A stretch of 43,240 nt of DNA from a virus, in the IMG/VR virus record IMGVR_UViG_3300008108_000332, positions 1 through 43,240 of that record; one strand, written 5' to 3'. Under the pieces are notes generated by a model, which was not told where the DNA came from, did no database searches, and was given only the letters and a program-made list of their open reading frames with translations. Positions 28,872 to 36,346 of this stretch are shown piece after piece (within the stretch, counting starts at the first letter, position 1; each line of letters starts with the position of its first letter). A program made the position numbers and the translations under genes.

Positions 28872-29405
28872 ATGTACCAACACCTCACAGAAGAACTTCG
28901 AGAAATTCTCTCCAATCACAACCAATGGCTAGAGTTGATGAACAAGAACCCTCGCCCTGTTCTGACGGAAAAACAAATGAGTCTTCGGGCTGATCTTGGC
29001 AACATGTCACTCCGTGATTTAGACTTGTATGGCGTTGATCTGAGCTACGCTTCAGCCATTAACACGGACTTTTCGGGATCAAGACTGACGAATGGCAATT
29101 TGAAGGGTCTTTATGCGCCTGACAGTAGATTTGAGGACTGCACGATTATCTCTGCGACCTTTCGGAACTTTTACGGCAAGGGAGCAAGTTTTTACATGTC
29201 CAATCTGAGCAAGTGTGATTTTTCACATTCGTTTATTGCGTATGTCAATTTCGATCAGACTGATTTAGCGGATGTGAAGTTTCATGGATGCCACATGGAT
29301 GGGGCTACGATGACCCATGCACCTATCAAAGGAGCAGATTTCAGATTTTTTAACATCGGCAAAGATGACCTTGTGGCAATTGAAATAATGCGAATGGCAC
29401 AGTAG
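28872..29405 (+). CDS. Pentapeptide-repeat protein
   Basis: A 177-aa protein with an AAGGAG ribosome site. After a helical N-terminus, residues ~45-165 form pentapeptide repeats (DLDLYGVDLSYASAINTDFSGSRL pattern; LADVKFHGCHMDGATM), which fold as a right-handed four-sided beta helix. It is the first gene of the early plus-strand operon. Pentapeptide proteins can mimic DNA (gyrase protection) or act as scaffolds. Which applies here is unknown. The operator upstream suggests it is expressed early. Confidence 0.75.
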   Translation: MYQHLTEELREILSNHNQWLELMNKNPRPVLTEKQMSLRADLGNMSLRDLDLYGVDLSYASAINTDFSGSRLTNGNLKGLYAPDSRFEDCTIISATFRNFYGKGASFYMSNLSKCDFSHSFIAYVNFDQTDLADVKFHGCHMDGATMTHAPIKGADFRFFNIGKDDLVAIEIMRMAQ

Positions 29406-29484
29406 TATTTTTTACCAAAAAAGTAATATTAGTTGTTGATTTTGTGGATATTTTTAATTAAAATTTAATAAATGGAGTGTTGAA

Positions 29485-29658
29485 ATGACATATCTTGATT
29501 TTGCAGAGCTTAAAAATAGAACAGTATTATTATCACTGATCAAAAATGAACCATCAAAAAAGTCTTATGACTTGTTCCATAAAAGAGCAATGGACTTATC
29601 CAGCTTTCTTGAGCGAGTGCTTTCAAAGGAAATAAGGAGTCAGGAAAATGGACGCTAA
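29485..29658 (+). CDS. Small early protein (57 aa)
   Basis: GGAGTG precedes the ATG. It begins MTYLDFAELKNRTVLLSLIK and ends in a charged helical part (SFLERVLSKEIRSQENGR). It overlaps the next gene by 11 bases, so it is part of the tightly packed early operon. No family recognised. Confidence 0.5.
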   Translation: MTYLDFAELKNRTVLLSLIKNEPSKKSYDLFHKRAMDLSSFLERVLSKEIRSQENGR

Positions 29659-29809
29659 AACAAACCTTGAAGACCTGATGTTTAAAATGGAAGATTGGCT
29701 TGAAGAGGGTCATAAAATTTTCAGAGAAATGAATGCACTAAGCGAATGCCATCAGGACAACGAGTATCGTGAAATTCAGGAGGATTATGAAAGGAGCATC
29801 GCATGTTAG
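29648..29809 (+). CDS. Small acidic early protein (53 aa)
   Basis: Starts within the end of the previous gene, with AAGGAGTCAGGAAA upstream. Acidic and helical (LEDLMFKMEDWLEEGHKIF; EYREIQEDYER). It overlaps the next gene by 7 bases. Small acidic phage proteins may bind host factors, but nothing specific is visible. Confidence 0.5.
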   Translation: MDAKTNLEDLMFKMEDWLEEGHKIFREMNALSECHQDNEYREIQEDYERSIAC

Positions 29810-30021
29810 TAAATGAGAAAAAACCAACAAAAAAATTTGTGGAAATCACAGTTAAATACTGTCTTGGAGAGTCAGAGGAACAATATTCCTTTAGCCAAGA
29901 TAAAAAGATTTTTTATGATAGTGCATCAGATTTTTTGAGTCTCATGGATGATTTTTTGCCAGCCATAAAAAAAGAATGCTTTGAGCATCTCGTTGGCTAC
30001 GACAGGAGAATCTCATGCTGA
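29803..30021 (+). CDS. Hypothetical early protein (72 aa)
   Basis: AAGGAG lies before ATG 29803. Two parts: beta-like VEITVKYCLGESEEQYSFSQ, then a helical segment (SDFLSLMDDFLPAIKKECFE). It overlaps the next start by 7 bases. Unknown function. Confidence 0.5.
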   Translation: MLVNEKKPTKKFVEITVKYCLGESEEQYSFSQDKKIFYDSASDFLSLMDDFLPAIKKECFEHLVGYDRRISC

Positions 30022-30185
30022 AAAACATTGAAATTCAATATAAGTTTGTGAATATGATTCATCAGCTTTCTTATGTGTTAAAGAATAGGTATGCGGGTCT
30101 CAACCCCACTCATAGAAAAAAACGACTCAATGACCTCAGAGCCAAAATAGATAAACTTGAATTTTTTATTGAGAATGGTGAGTAA
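30015..30185 (+). CDS. Small basic early protein (56 aa)
   Basis: Overlaps the preceding gene by 7 bases and ends one base before the exonuclease start, with AGGAGAA upstream. Sequence runs MLKNIEIQYKFVNMIHQLSY, a basic middle (NPTHRKKRLNDLRAKIDKL) and an acidic end. Its spacing suggests coupling with the exonuclease. Unknown function. Confidence 0.5.
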   Translation: MLKNIEIQYKFVNMIHQLSYVLKNRYAGLNPTHRKKRLNDLRAKIDKLEFFIENGE

Positions 30186-30186
30186 A

Positions 30187-31173
30187 ATGCTAACTCCCGA
30201 ACAACTTTATAAGCGCAAGAACCATATTTGCGGAAGCGATGCTGCGGGTTTGTGTGGTGTGTCTAAATACAAAACACCCGTGAAAGTTTACCTTGATAAG
30301 ATTTCAGACTCTATTGAGCAGGAAGAAAACCCAATCTTCGAAAGAGGTCATGTTTTAGAGCCTCTTGTCAGAGGTCAGTTTTCTCTTCTGACGGGTAAAG
30401 ATGTAAAACTTCCAAAGAACATGATTATCCATGAGAAAAACAAATTCATGGCAGCAAACATAGATGGATACCTTCCAGCAGAGAAAGCCATTGTTGAAAT
30501 CAAGACAGCTAACTATTTCACCAAAAGTGAGTGGGGTGAAGCCTTTACAGACAATATACCCAATGACTATCTCATTCAGGTTCAGCATTATCTTACTGTC
30601 AGCAAGATGCTGAAAGCTTACGTTGTTGTCCTTTTTGGGGATGAGAAGATGTTTAATCTTCTGATGACTCTTGTTAAAAGATGTGGCGTTACGGAAGTGC
30701 TGAAAGAGGCTCTATCTCTTGATGTTGTGATCTATGAAGTTAAGTCTCATGCGACTCTTTCGCAAAAGTTAATAGATATTGAAAGGTCATTCTGGTTCGA
30801 TCATGTTCAAAAGAGGATTGAACCTAAATGGGAACACTCTGATGATTTAATAGCTCTCTTTCCTCAAGCTCAGGAAGGAAAGAAAATTGTCGCACAAGAG
30901 GATGATTTTGAAGTCATCAGGGAAATTCAGGAACATGAACGGGTTTTGAAAGAAATCACAAAACCCCATGAAGAAAAGATCGAGCTTCTGAAATGCAAAC
31001 TTCAGGCACGGATAGGGGATGCTGAAGAGCTTGTAGACTTTGAAGGCAAGAAGGTTGCTTCATGGAAGAACACGGCACGGAGCTTGTTTGACGCTGCGCG
31101 TTTCAAGGCTGAAATGCCGAATTTATACCCACAGTTTCTAAAAACATCTCAATCGAGACGACTAACGTTTTAA
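30187..31173 (+). CDS. YqaJ-type recombination exonuclease
   Basis: A 328-aa protein from ATG 30187. An in-frame upstream start at 30157 lies in the preceding gene. The YqaJ/lambda-exonuclease core shows GSDAAGLCGVSKYKTP, a conserved Glu in HVLEPL (E58), NIDG (D93), VEIKT (E104, K106) and QVQHYL, the usual metal-binding set. It would resect double-strand ends 5' to 3' to leave a single strand for the annealing protein encoded 178 bases on. The C-terminal part has a helical linker and ends SQSRRLTF, as in relatives. Confidence 0.88.
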   Translation: MLTPEQLYKRKNHICGSDAAGLCGVSKYKTPVKVYLDKISDSIEQEENPIFERGHVLEPLVRGQFSLLTGKDVKLPKNMIIHEKNKFMAANIDGYLPAEKAIVEIKTANYFTKSEWGEAFTDNIPNDYLIQVQHYLTVSKMLKAYVVVLFGDEKMFNLLMTLVKRCGVTEVLKEALSLDVVIYEVKSHATLSQKLIDIERSFWFDHVQKRIEPKWEHSDDLIALFPQAQEGKKIVAQEDDFEVIREIQEHERVLKEITKPHEEKIELLKCKLQARIGDAEELVDFEGKKVASWKNTARSLFDAARFKAEMPNLYPQFLKTSQSRRLTF

Positions 31174-31186
31174 AGGAGAGAACATA

Positions 31187-31354
31187 ATGGATTCAATAGA
31201 TAACATATCATTATCAATGCTGTTTCAATCGTTAAAATATGTAGAGAATGATATCCTTAGTTTAATGGAAAATTCAAATAAATTGACAGAAAAAATTAGA
31301 CTTCAAGAAAAACGTCTTGAAAAAATCGAACAACTTTTAGGAGAAAACAAATGA
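31187..31354 (+). CDS. Small coiled-coil protein (55 aa)
   Basis: AAGGAGAG lies before ATG 31187. Mostly helical with a heptad pattern (LTEKIRLQEKRLEKIEQLLG). The stop overlaps the annealing-protein start as ATGA. Unknown function, placed between exonuclease and annealing protein. Confidence 0.5.
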   Translation: MDSIDNISLSMLFQSLKYVENDILSLMENSNKLTEKIRLQEKRLEKIEQLLGENK

Positions 31355-32163
31355 GCCAGTTACAAATATTAGAACAAGACGTTGAAATCCCTGCTTCATT
31401 TTTTGGAGAGGTGGATGCCCAGGTGAGAACGGCAAAGGCTTATCCAAGAGACGTTCGTAAAAGTCTTGAAGAGGCTGAATTTATGGCAACAATAAACGAA
31501 GATATTGCTGCTTCATGCTTCTACGCTCTTCCTCCGAGAGAAACAAAAGATAAAAATGGTCAAAAGACATATAAAGTCATACAGGGTGCCTCTATACGCC
31601 TTGCAGAAATTATCGCTTCAAGCTGGGGAAACATTTATGCAGCCACGCGTACTGTTGGTAATGATGGATTTTATGTCACGGCAGAAGCTTATTGTTGGGA
31701 TTTGGAAAAAAATGTTCGGATTGGCACGCAGGTAAAAAAGAGCATTAGGAAAACAAACGGTGTGCAGTATTCACAAGATATGCAGGCTGTTATGGAGAAT
31801 GCGGCTTGTTCAACAGCCCTAAGAAATGCCATTTTTAAGGTCATACCCAAAGCTTATACGGATGACCTATACGAAAAATGCCAGAAGAAAGCCATTGGCA
31901 ATGGAAAGACTGATGAAGGATTTATATCAAGAAGAAAGTCAGTTTTTGAAAGATTAAAAGCTCTTGGCATTGAAGAAAGCAGAATATTTTCTTTTTTCAA
32001 AAAGGAAAAAATAGAAGACTTTGACATGACAGACGTTACAAATCTTATCGGAGTAGGAACGGCGATTAAAGAAGGTCATCTGAAAGTTGAGGAAGCCTTT
32101 CAAATTGAACCCACAAGATCAGATTCTTTAGCCGAAGAGATTTTGGGAAAAATGGATCAGTAA
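31351..32163 (+). CDS. Probable single-strand annealing protein
   Basis: A 270-aa protein. The region GASIRLAEIIASSWGNIYAA ... EAYCWDLEKNVRIGTQVKKS ... NAACSTALRNAIFKVIPKAY is a conserved phage pattern found next to recombination exonucleases, in the style of RecT/Erf/Rad52-like annealing proteins. The C-terminal third (FERLKALGIEESRIFSFFKK) is helical. Paired with YqaJ, it would coat and anneal single strands during phage recombination or genome circularisation. The exact family cannot be fixed by eye. Confidence 0.65.
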   Translation: MSQLQILEQDVEIPASFFGEVDAQVRTAKAYPRDVRKSLEEAEFMATINEDIAASCFYALPPRETKDKNGQKTYKVIQGASIRLAEIIASSWGNIYAATRTVGNDGFYVTAEAYCWDLEKNVRIGTQVKKSIRKTNGVQYSQDMQAVMENAACSTALRNAIFKVIPKAYTDDLYEKCQKKAIGNGKTDEGFISRRKSVFERLKALGIEESRIFSFFKKEKIEDFDMTDVTNLIGVGTAIKEGHLKVEEAFQIEPTRSDSLAEEILGKMDQ

Positions 32164-32165
32164 AA

Positions 32166-32453
32166 ATGAGTAGACACCAAACGAGCATTTATCATGGGTT
32201 AGTCAGAAGTAAGGTTAAAGAACATGACCTTAAACCGAGACAGCTTACATCGAAGCAAATCATCTATTTGAGGTATCAGTGCGCTCTTGAAAACAAAGAA
32301 TTTGAGTCAGCCAAAGCCCTCAAATCTCTTATGGCTCTCATGGATTCCACTGATGAGCCGAAGGTCGGCGCAAGTCAAAAAGAAGATGTTTCAGACGCGA
32401 GACAAAAAGCAGAACAACTTTTTAGGAGAGACCATAATGAAGAGGCAAGCTAA
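32166..32453 (+). CDS. Hypothetical early protein (95 aa)
   Basis: Starts 2 bases after the annealing protein stop. Basic N-terminus (MSRHQTSIYHGLVRSKVKEH; PRQLTSKQIIYLRYQCAL) and acidic, polar C-terminus. No known motif. Its stop overlaps the next start by one base (TAATG). Confidence 0.5.
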   Translation: MSRHQTSIYHGLVRSKVKEHDLKPRQLTSKQIIYLRYQCALENKEFESAKALKSLMALMDSTDEPKVGASQKEDVSDARQKAEQLFRRDHNEEAS

Positions 32454-32734
32454 TGACTGAGCAAGAAAAGTTAACCTATTTATCAAGATGTCGTTGTCCG
32501 CCTTGCTCTGAACGAGAGAAAAATCAAGAAAAGAGCTTGGAACAGCTTCATCTTGATAGCGTTTTTGCAAGGACGGCAGAACAATTAGCTGATTATGTCC
32601 TTGAAAAAATCAAGACTCACAAAGAAGTGTCAGAAAAATTTGTTAATGCTGTGGAGCAAGAGACTCGGCATCTTCTTCACGAAGCGTTTGACGCAAGTTG
32701 TGAATATGGTTTTGCAAAAGAGGGTCACAAATGA
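32453..32734 (+). CDS. Hypothetical early protein with CRCPPC motif (93 aa)
   Basis: The N-terminus contains CRCPPC, a possible metal or redox pair, followed by long charged helices (SLEQLHLDSVFARTAEQLAD; EKFVNAVEQETRHLLHEAF). It overlaps both neighbours (TAATG before, ATGA after). Unknown function. Confidence 0.5.
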   Translation: MTEQEKLTYLSRCRCPPCSEREKNQEKSLEQLHLDSVFARTAEQLADYVLEKIKTHKEVSEKFVNAVEQETRHLLHEAFDASCEYGFAKEGHK

Positions 32735-32877
32735 AAGTAGCTGAATTGATTGACAGGTTGAAGTTAGCCGATAAAACCTTAGAGCTTGTTTTAGAAAATG
32801 GAAGGATTGTATCTGATGTAGAACTCAAAAAACATCCACATCTTGATAATGATGATGATGTTATATGTATTTTGTAG
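32731..32877 (+). CDS. Small protein (48 aa), paralogue of the next gene
   Basis: MKVAELIDRLKLADKTLELV is similar at its start to the next gene (MKVYELIEQLKEMPQNIEI). Phage small proteins of this MxVxELIexL type are common and uncharacterised. It ends with an acidic DNDDDV stretch. It overlaps the previous gene by 4 bases. Confidence 0.55.
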   Translation: MKVAELIDRLKLADKTLELVLENGRIVSDVELKKHPHLDNDDDVICIL

Positions 32878-32889
32878 TGGAGGGTGATA

Positions 32890-33039
32890 ATGAAAGTATA
32901 TGAACTTATCGAGCAGTTAAAAGAGATGCCTCAGAACATTGAGATCAAAATGTACAACACTTTAAGGGAAAATTATTCTGATATACAGGTCTTCAAAAGC
33001 TCGATTATGCAGTTTGCAGAAATAGAACCTGATGAATGA
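32890..33039 (+). CDS. Small protein (49 aa) overlapping tRNA-Cys
   Basis: GGAGGGTGATA precedes the start. Begins MKVYELIEQLKEMPQNIEI, then mixed strands (YSDIQVFKSSIMQFAEIEPDE). The last two codons lie inside the tRNA-Cys gene (33034), so processing of the tRNA 5' end would cut this message near its stop. Paralogue of the previous gene. Confidence 0.55.
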   Translation: MKVYELIEQLKEMPQNIEIKMYNTLRENYSDIQVFKSSIMQFAEIEPDE

Positions 33040-33107
33040 GTGGCGGAATGGTTACGCGGAGGATTGCAACCCCTCTTATATCGGTTCGATTCCGATCTCA
33101 TTCTCCA
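33034..33107 (+). tRNA. tRNA-Cys (GCA)
   Basis: A 74-nt tRNA: acceptor GAATGAG/CTCATTC (perfect 7 bp), a short D-stem GCG/CGC, anticodon loop TTGCAAC with GCA, T-arm ATCGG-TTCGATT-CCGAT, discriminator T and encoded CCA. U73 is the identity base of Cys tRNA. The anticodon stem has one A-C mismatch at its loop end. It lies within the early plus-strand operon. Confidence 0.9.
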
Positions 33108-33130
33108 AAAATTAAGAAGGAGCAATAAAA

Positions 33131-33424
33131 ATGAAAACAGTTTACGAAATTGCGTGGAATTTTCTTAATGACTTATCAAAAGATGAAATCACCTCATCAA
33201 AAGTCAGAAACTTAGTAGATATTACAGGACTCGAAATTAATGAGATTAATCTGCTCAGTGAAAAAGTGGAGATTATCTCCTTTTTATCTAGCGTTGGGTG
33301 GCTTTCTACTACCACAGGTCGCAGGCTGTCATTAGTTAAACAAGTCATTGAAGAAATTGAGCAAGGCAAGCCTCATTGGGAGATAGATATGAATGATGTC
33401 GATGCTATCGACACGTCCGTTTGA
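33131..33424 (+). CDS. Hypothetical early protein (97 aa)
   Basis: AAGGAG precedes the start, directly downstream of tRNA-Cys. The protein is helical (VYEIAWNFLNDLSKDEITSS; ISFLSSVGWLSTTTGRRLSL) with an acidic C-terminus (DMNDVDAIDTS). No family recognised. Confidence 0.5.
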   Translation: MKTVYEIAWNFLNDLSKDEITSSKVRNLVDITGLEINEINLLSEKVEIISFLSSVGWLSTTTGRRLSLVKQVIEEIEQGKPHWEIDMNDVDAIDTSV

Positions 33425-33481
33425 TATGTCGATTTTTTGGAGATTTTTAAACATGAGAGAGGAAAGGGAGGAGTATAAAAA

Positions 33482-33769
33482 ATGATTGGAGATCATAGAA
33501 AAATTTTAGACGAATTATTTGCAGAATTGGAAGAGGCTGATATTGAATATCTTCAGGCACGTAATGCAATGCAAGAGTATATAGATTATAAAAAGGCATG
33601 TGACGTTTTTGAAAAAGCCTCTCAGTCGCTTCGTGAGTATAAGAAATGCAACGATATAATCAAAAAGTTGTCTTCTATAGAAAAAGAACAGGGGGATAAA
33701 ATGCGTTATGAGGATCGTTGGAGAATACACAAAGAAATTATAAATTGGACTTATCAATTTTTTAAGTAG
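33482..33769 (+). CDS. Coiled-coil early protein (95 aa)
   Basis: Long charged helices throughout (ILDELFAELEEADIEYLQAR; KASQSLREYKKCNDIIKKLS), ending in an aromatic helix (WRIHKEIINWTYQFFK). It lies 57 bases after the previous gene and 18 before the next. Unknown function. Confidence 0.5.
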   Translation: MIGDHRKILDELFAELEEADIEYLQARNAMQEYIDYKKACDVFEKASQSLREYKKCNDIIKKLSSIEKEQGDKMRYEDRWRIHKEIINWTYQFFK

Positions 33770-33787
33770 GAGGAAAAGGATTAAAAA

Positions 33788-33985
33788 ATGACATGGAAAC
33801 TCTATCGTAAGAAACCTCTCGAGATTCGAGCGCGAGAAATGACTGAAGATTTTGTGGTTGAGACCCTTGAAGGCACCATGAAAGGCAACGCAGGAGATTA
33901 TCTGATCCGCGGTATTAAAGGTGAAGAATATCCCTGCCAAAAAGATATTTTTGAAGCAAGTTATGAATTGGTCGAGGCAATATGA
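33788..33985 (+). CDS. Small conserved phage protein (GDYLIRG type)
   Basis: A 65-aa protein with the recognisable small-phage-protein core KGNAGDYLIRGIKGEEYPCQ and KDIFEASYE, common in phage and prophage genomes and of unknown function. AGGAGG-type sequence lies upstream. The stop overlaps the lysozyme start by 4 bases (ATGA), so the two are coupled. Confidence 0.65.
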   Translation: MTWKLYRKKPLEIRAREMTEDFVVETLEGTMKGNAGDYLIRGIKGEEYPCQKDIFEASYELVEAI

Positions 33986-34437
33986 ACCTCAGCCCACAAG
34001 GAGTTGACCTGCTCAAGAAGTTTGAAGGATTCCGCTCCAAGCCTTATAAATGTTCGGCAGGTTATCCCACGATAGGCTATGGACATCAGATCAATCCCCA
34101 TGAGAAACTTGATGAGGTGACCATAGATCAGGCAAACAGCCTTTTGAAACAGGATGTTTTGTGGGCTGAAAGAGCTATTAATGCAAGATTGCCAAACCTG
34201 ACACAGAATCAATTTGATGCTTTGGTCTGCTTTGTTTTTAACATTGGTGTGAGTGCTTTTGAGAAGTCCAGTGTTCTCAGATTTGCAAGGTTAAGAGATT
34301 ATAAGAACGCTTTAGACTATTGGGCAATGTATGTGCATGATGGGAAGGTTGACCCAAATACGGGCAAGCCATTGATCTCACGAGGTCTTCAAAATCGCAG
34401 AAATGCTGAGATAGCTCTTTTTAAATCCGCCTCTTAA
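33982..34437 (+). CDS. GH24 lysozyme (endolysin)
   Basis: A 151-aa muramidase of the T4/P21 lysozyme family. Catalytic Glu15 in KKFEGFR and TIGYGH (T30) are present. The residue at the usual catalytic Asp position is Cys24 (PYKCSAGY), a variant seen in part of the family. DALVCFVFNIG and RGLQNRRNAEIALF are the conserved helices. There is no signal sequence, so export needs a holin. It is on the opposite strand and about 13.6 kb from the spanins, so the lysis genes are not in one cassette. Confidence 0.9.
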   Translation: MNLSPQGVDLLKKFEGFRSKPYKCSAGYPTIGYGHQINPHEKLDEVTIDQANSLLKQDVLWAERAINARLPNLTQNQFDALVCFVFNIGVSAFEKSSVLRFARLRDYKNALDYWAMYVHDGKVDPNTGKPLISRGLQNRRNAEIALFKSAS

Positions 34438-34506
34438 CAAGGTAGCGGAGCATGGTTGGATAGGGTAAAATGATTGTAATTCTGACACCTTAAAACGAAT
34501 AAAACC

Positions 34507-35682
34507 ATGCCCTTTATTTATCTGATTAATTTCTTCCTCGCTGTTTCAAGCAGTATGGCAATGTCGCTCGCCCCCCTGTTTATGACTCAAACTTTGGGAT
34601 TGAGCCGAGTCGTCATCGGACTGCTGGAGGGATGCTATGAGCTCTCGGCAGATGTGATGAAGCTGGTGTCAGGCAGATGGATTGACCGCACCCACAAGAA
34701 AAAAAGATGGATTACTCTGGGGATTATGTTTTCCTGTTTGTCCAAGCCGTTTCTCTTGTTGGGCATGGCTCCTTCTTTTGTGGCGTTGTGCTTTTCCCGC
34801 TTGCTGGAAAGAGTGAGCAACGGCTCGGTTGCCTCAGCCAGAGATATTTTAATTGCCGTGCAATCCCCAGACAATGCGCGAGGGAAAGCCTATGGCAAGA
34901 TCATGATGAGCAAGACGTTGGGCTGTTTTATCGGACCATTTTTACTGGCGTTCTGGTGCGTGCTGTATCCGTCACCTGATGGCAGCAGCCATTATATTTC
35001 CCTGATTCTGGTGTCTTTGCTGTTCTCTCTGTTGGCAGGCTGGTTTATGGGGTATTTACCGCAGGATCGGGGAGAGGATCACAGCAAAGCAATTTCTGCT
35101 CCTGATTGGCAAGAGATATGGAAACTGGTCACGTCTCACAAAGCGTTTCTGGGCTGTTTCAGCCTCTTTATGCTGGGACGCTTTAATGACGGGGTGCTGA
35201 TTTTGTATCTGAAAGACATTGGCTTTCCGCCTGAGTTTTATCTCTCCACCATTGGCATTTTTAACTATGTGTCGCTGATGACAGCCCATCCTGTGGGACG
35301 TTTGCTGGATAGGGGTTACCAAGCGGCTTTGGTCTATGCCACAGTGCTTGCGTTGGTGCTGTTTAACGCCTGCTTTCTCATCAAAGGAGAAATTTGGGTA
35401 CTCATGGTCGGTGTGGGCTTCTGGGGATTTCAGCGGTCATCCTTTCAGATTATCTTTACCACTTTACTCTCTCATATTGTGCCTGCATCCCATTTAGGCA
35501 CAGCATTGGGACTGGCGGCTTTGCTGAAGGGCGTGATCTTCATGGTCTCCTGCACGTTGGCAGGGATTCTGGCAGGCTTTTCTTACAAGTGGGTCTTCAT
35601 ATTCGGTCTCACTACATCCCTGTTGACCCTGCTGGCGATTCCCAGAAAAGTCTTGCGGAATGTATGGCAGCCGTCTACATAG
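34507..35682 (+). CDS. Major facilitator superfamily transporter
   Basis: A 391-aa protein with about 12 hydrophobic segments. The MFS signature is between segments 2 and 3 (ELSADVMKLVSGRWIDRTHKKKRW, loop DRxxxK/RR type), and PVGRLLDRGY matches the second half. It resembles the subfamily with LGLSxxxxGLxEG... seen in many bacteria with unknown substrate. A transporter is unusual in a phage genome. It has a poor ribosome site and no operon partner, and its GC content looks higher than that of the early genes. Probably acquired from a bacterial chromosome. Confidence 0.85.
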   Translation: MPFIYLINFFLAVSSSMAMSLAPLFMTQTLGLSRVVIGLLEGCYELSADVMKLVSGRWIDRTHKKKRWITLGIMFSCLSKPFLLLGMAPSFVALCFSRLLERVSNGSVASARDILIAVQSPDNARGKAYGKIMMSKTLGCFIGPFLLAFWCVLYPSPDGSSHYISLILVSLLFSLLAGWFMGYLPQDRGEDHSKAISAPDWQEIWKLVTSHKAFLGCFSLFMLGRFNDGVLILYLKDIGFPPEFYLSTIGIFNYVSLMTAHPVGRLLDRGYQAALVYATVLALVLFNACFLIKGEIWVLMVGVGFWGFQRSSFQIIFTTLLSHIVPASHLGTALGLAALLKGVIFMVSCTLAGILAGFSYKWVFIFGLTTSLLTLLAIPRKVLRNVWQPST

Positions 35683-35920
35683 GGGGCTGTACTTCTGCAT
35701 TTGACCAGAAGTGCAGGACAAAGGAACAAAAAGACACGCCTGTTTTACTAACATTGACTTGCTGATCTTGGGTCATGGTCAGCAAGCCCAGTGACGCCAG
35801 TGCGCTCATGGCAAAAAACCATGCTTCGGGATAAGAAAAGACTCTCAGCAGAAAATAGATAATGCTGGCAACAATTCTGCCAATCAAAAAGACTTTTTTC
35901 CATGAGAAACGAATAATCAT
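35675..35920 (-). CDS. Small membrane protein, holin candidate
   Basis: An 81-aa protein with two hydrophobic stretches (VFLIGRIVASIIYFLLRVF and EAWFFAMSALASLGLL) after a basic N-terminus. It ends the fibre operon and overlaps the MFS gene end by 8 bases, convergently. Two short membrane helices and small size would suit a holin or a superinfection protein. The evidence is topology only. Confidence 0.45.
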   Translation of the reverse strand: MIIRFSWKKVFLIGRIVASIIYFLLRVFSYPEAWFFAMSALASLGLLTMTQDQQVNVSKTGVSFCSFVLHFWSNAEVQPPM

Positions 35921-35998
35921 AATGTATTTCGCAAAAAGACTTAAATATAAGGGTTATCCTATCATTTTAAGCACTTTTTCTCATGTCTTTATTCACCT

Positions 35999-36346
35999 TC
36001 AGAGACTCTCATCTTCCAAAAACGCCCGCCATGAAATATGGCAGTCCAAAAAATTCTCTGAATGGTCAGAATTGACAAGAATTTCATCTCCCTTGAACAG
36101 ATAAAGACAGCCGTTGTCCATAAACTCTTTGGGAAAGCCCTGATCCAGCTTGAAGCCTTTCGCAAAACAGGATTCCTTCTTTTCATCCTGACGCAGAAGA
36201 GCCATGCGAATGGTCAGGCGAAGGGAAGACGATCCTGTATTGGTGAGAAAGAGGCTGTCGAGAATGATCCGCTCTTTCACTTCCAAGACACAAACGGGCG
36301 TGCTGTTAATGTTAGTGGTGCTGTGAGTTTCATATTTAAAACACAT
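35999..36346 (-). CDS. Virion-associated beta-sandwich protein, paralogue of 37229-37612
   Basis: A 115-aa protein from ATG 36346, overlapping the coiled-coil gene end by 11 bases. Segments ERIILDSLFLTNTGSSSLRL and YLFKGDEILVNSDHSENFLD align with VIAGIIIANQTENALLFSLY and LILEAGDTLYAYSDYNENLF of the other gene. The pattern (a strand with ANxT, later LxxGDxL) is common in small phage virion proteins near tail fibres. A structural role is inferred. Confidence 0.5.
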   Translation of the reverse strand: MCFKYETHSTTNINSTPVCVLEVKERIILDSLFLTNTGSSSLRLTIRMALLRQDEKKESCFAKGFKLDQGFPKEFMDNGCLYLFKGDEILVNSDHSENFLDCHISWRAFLEDESL

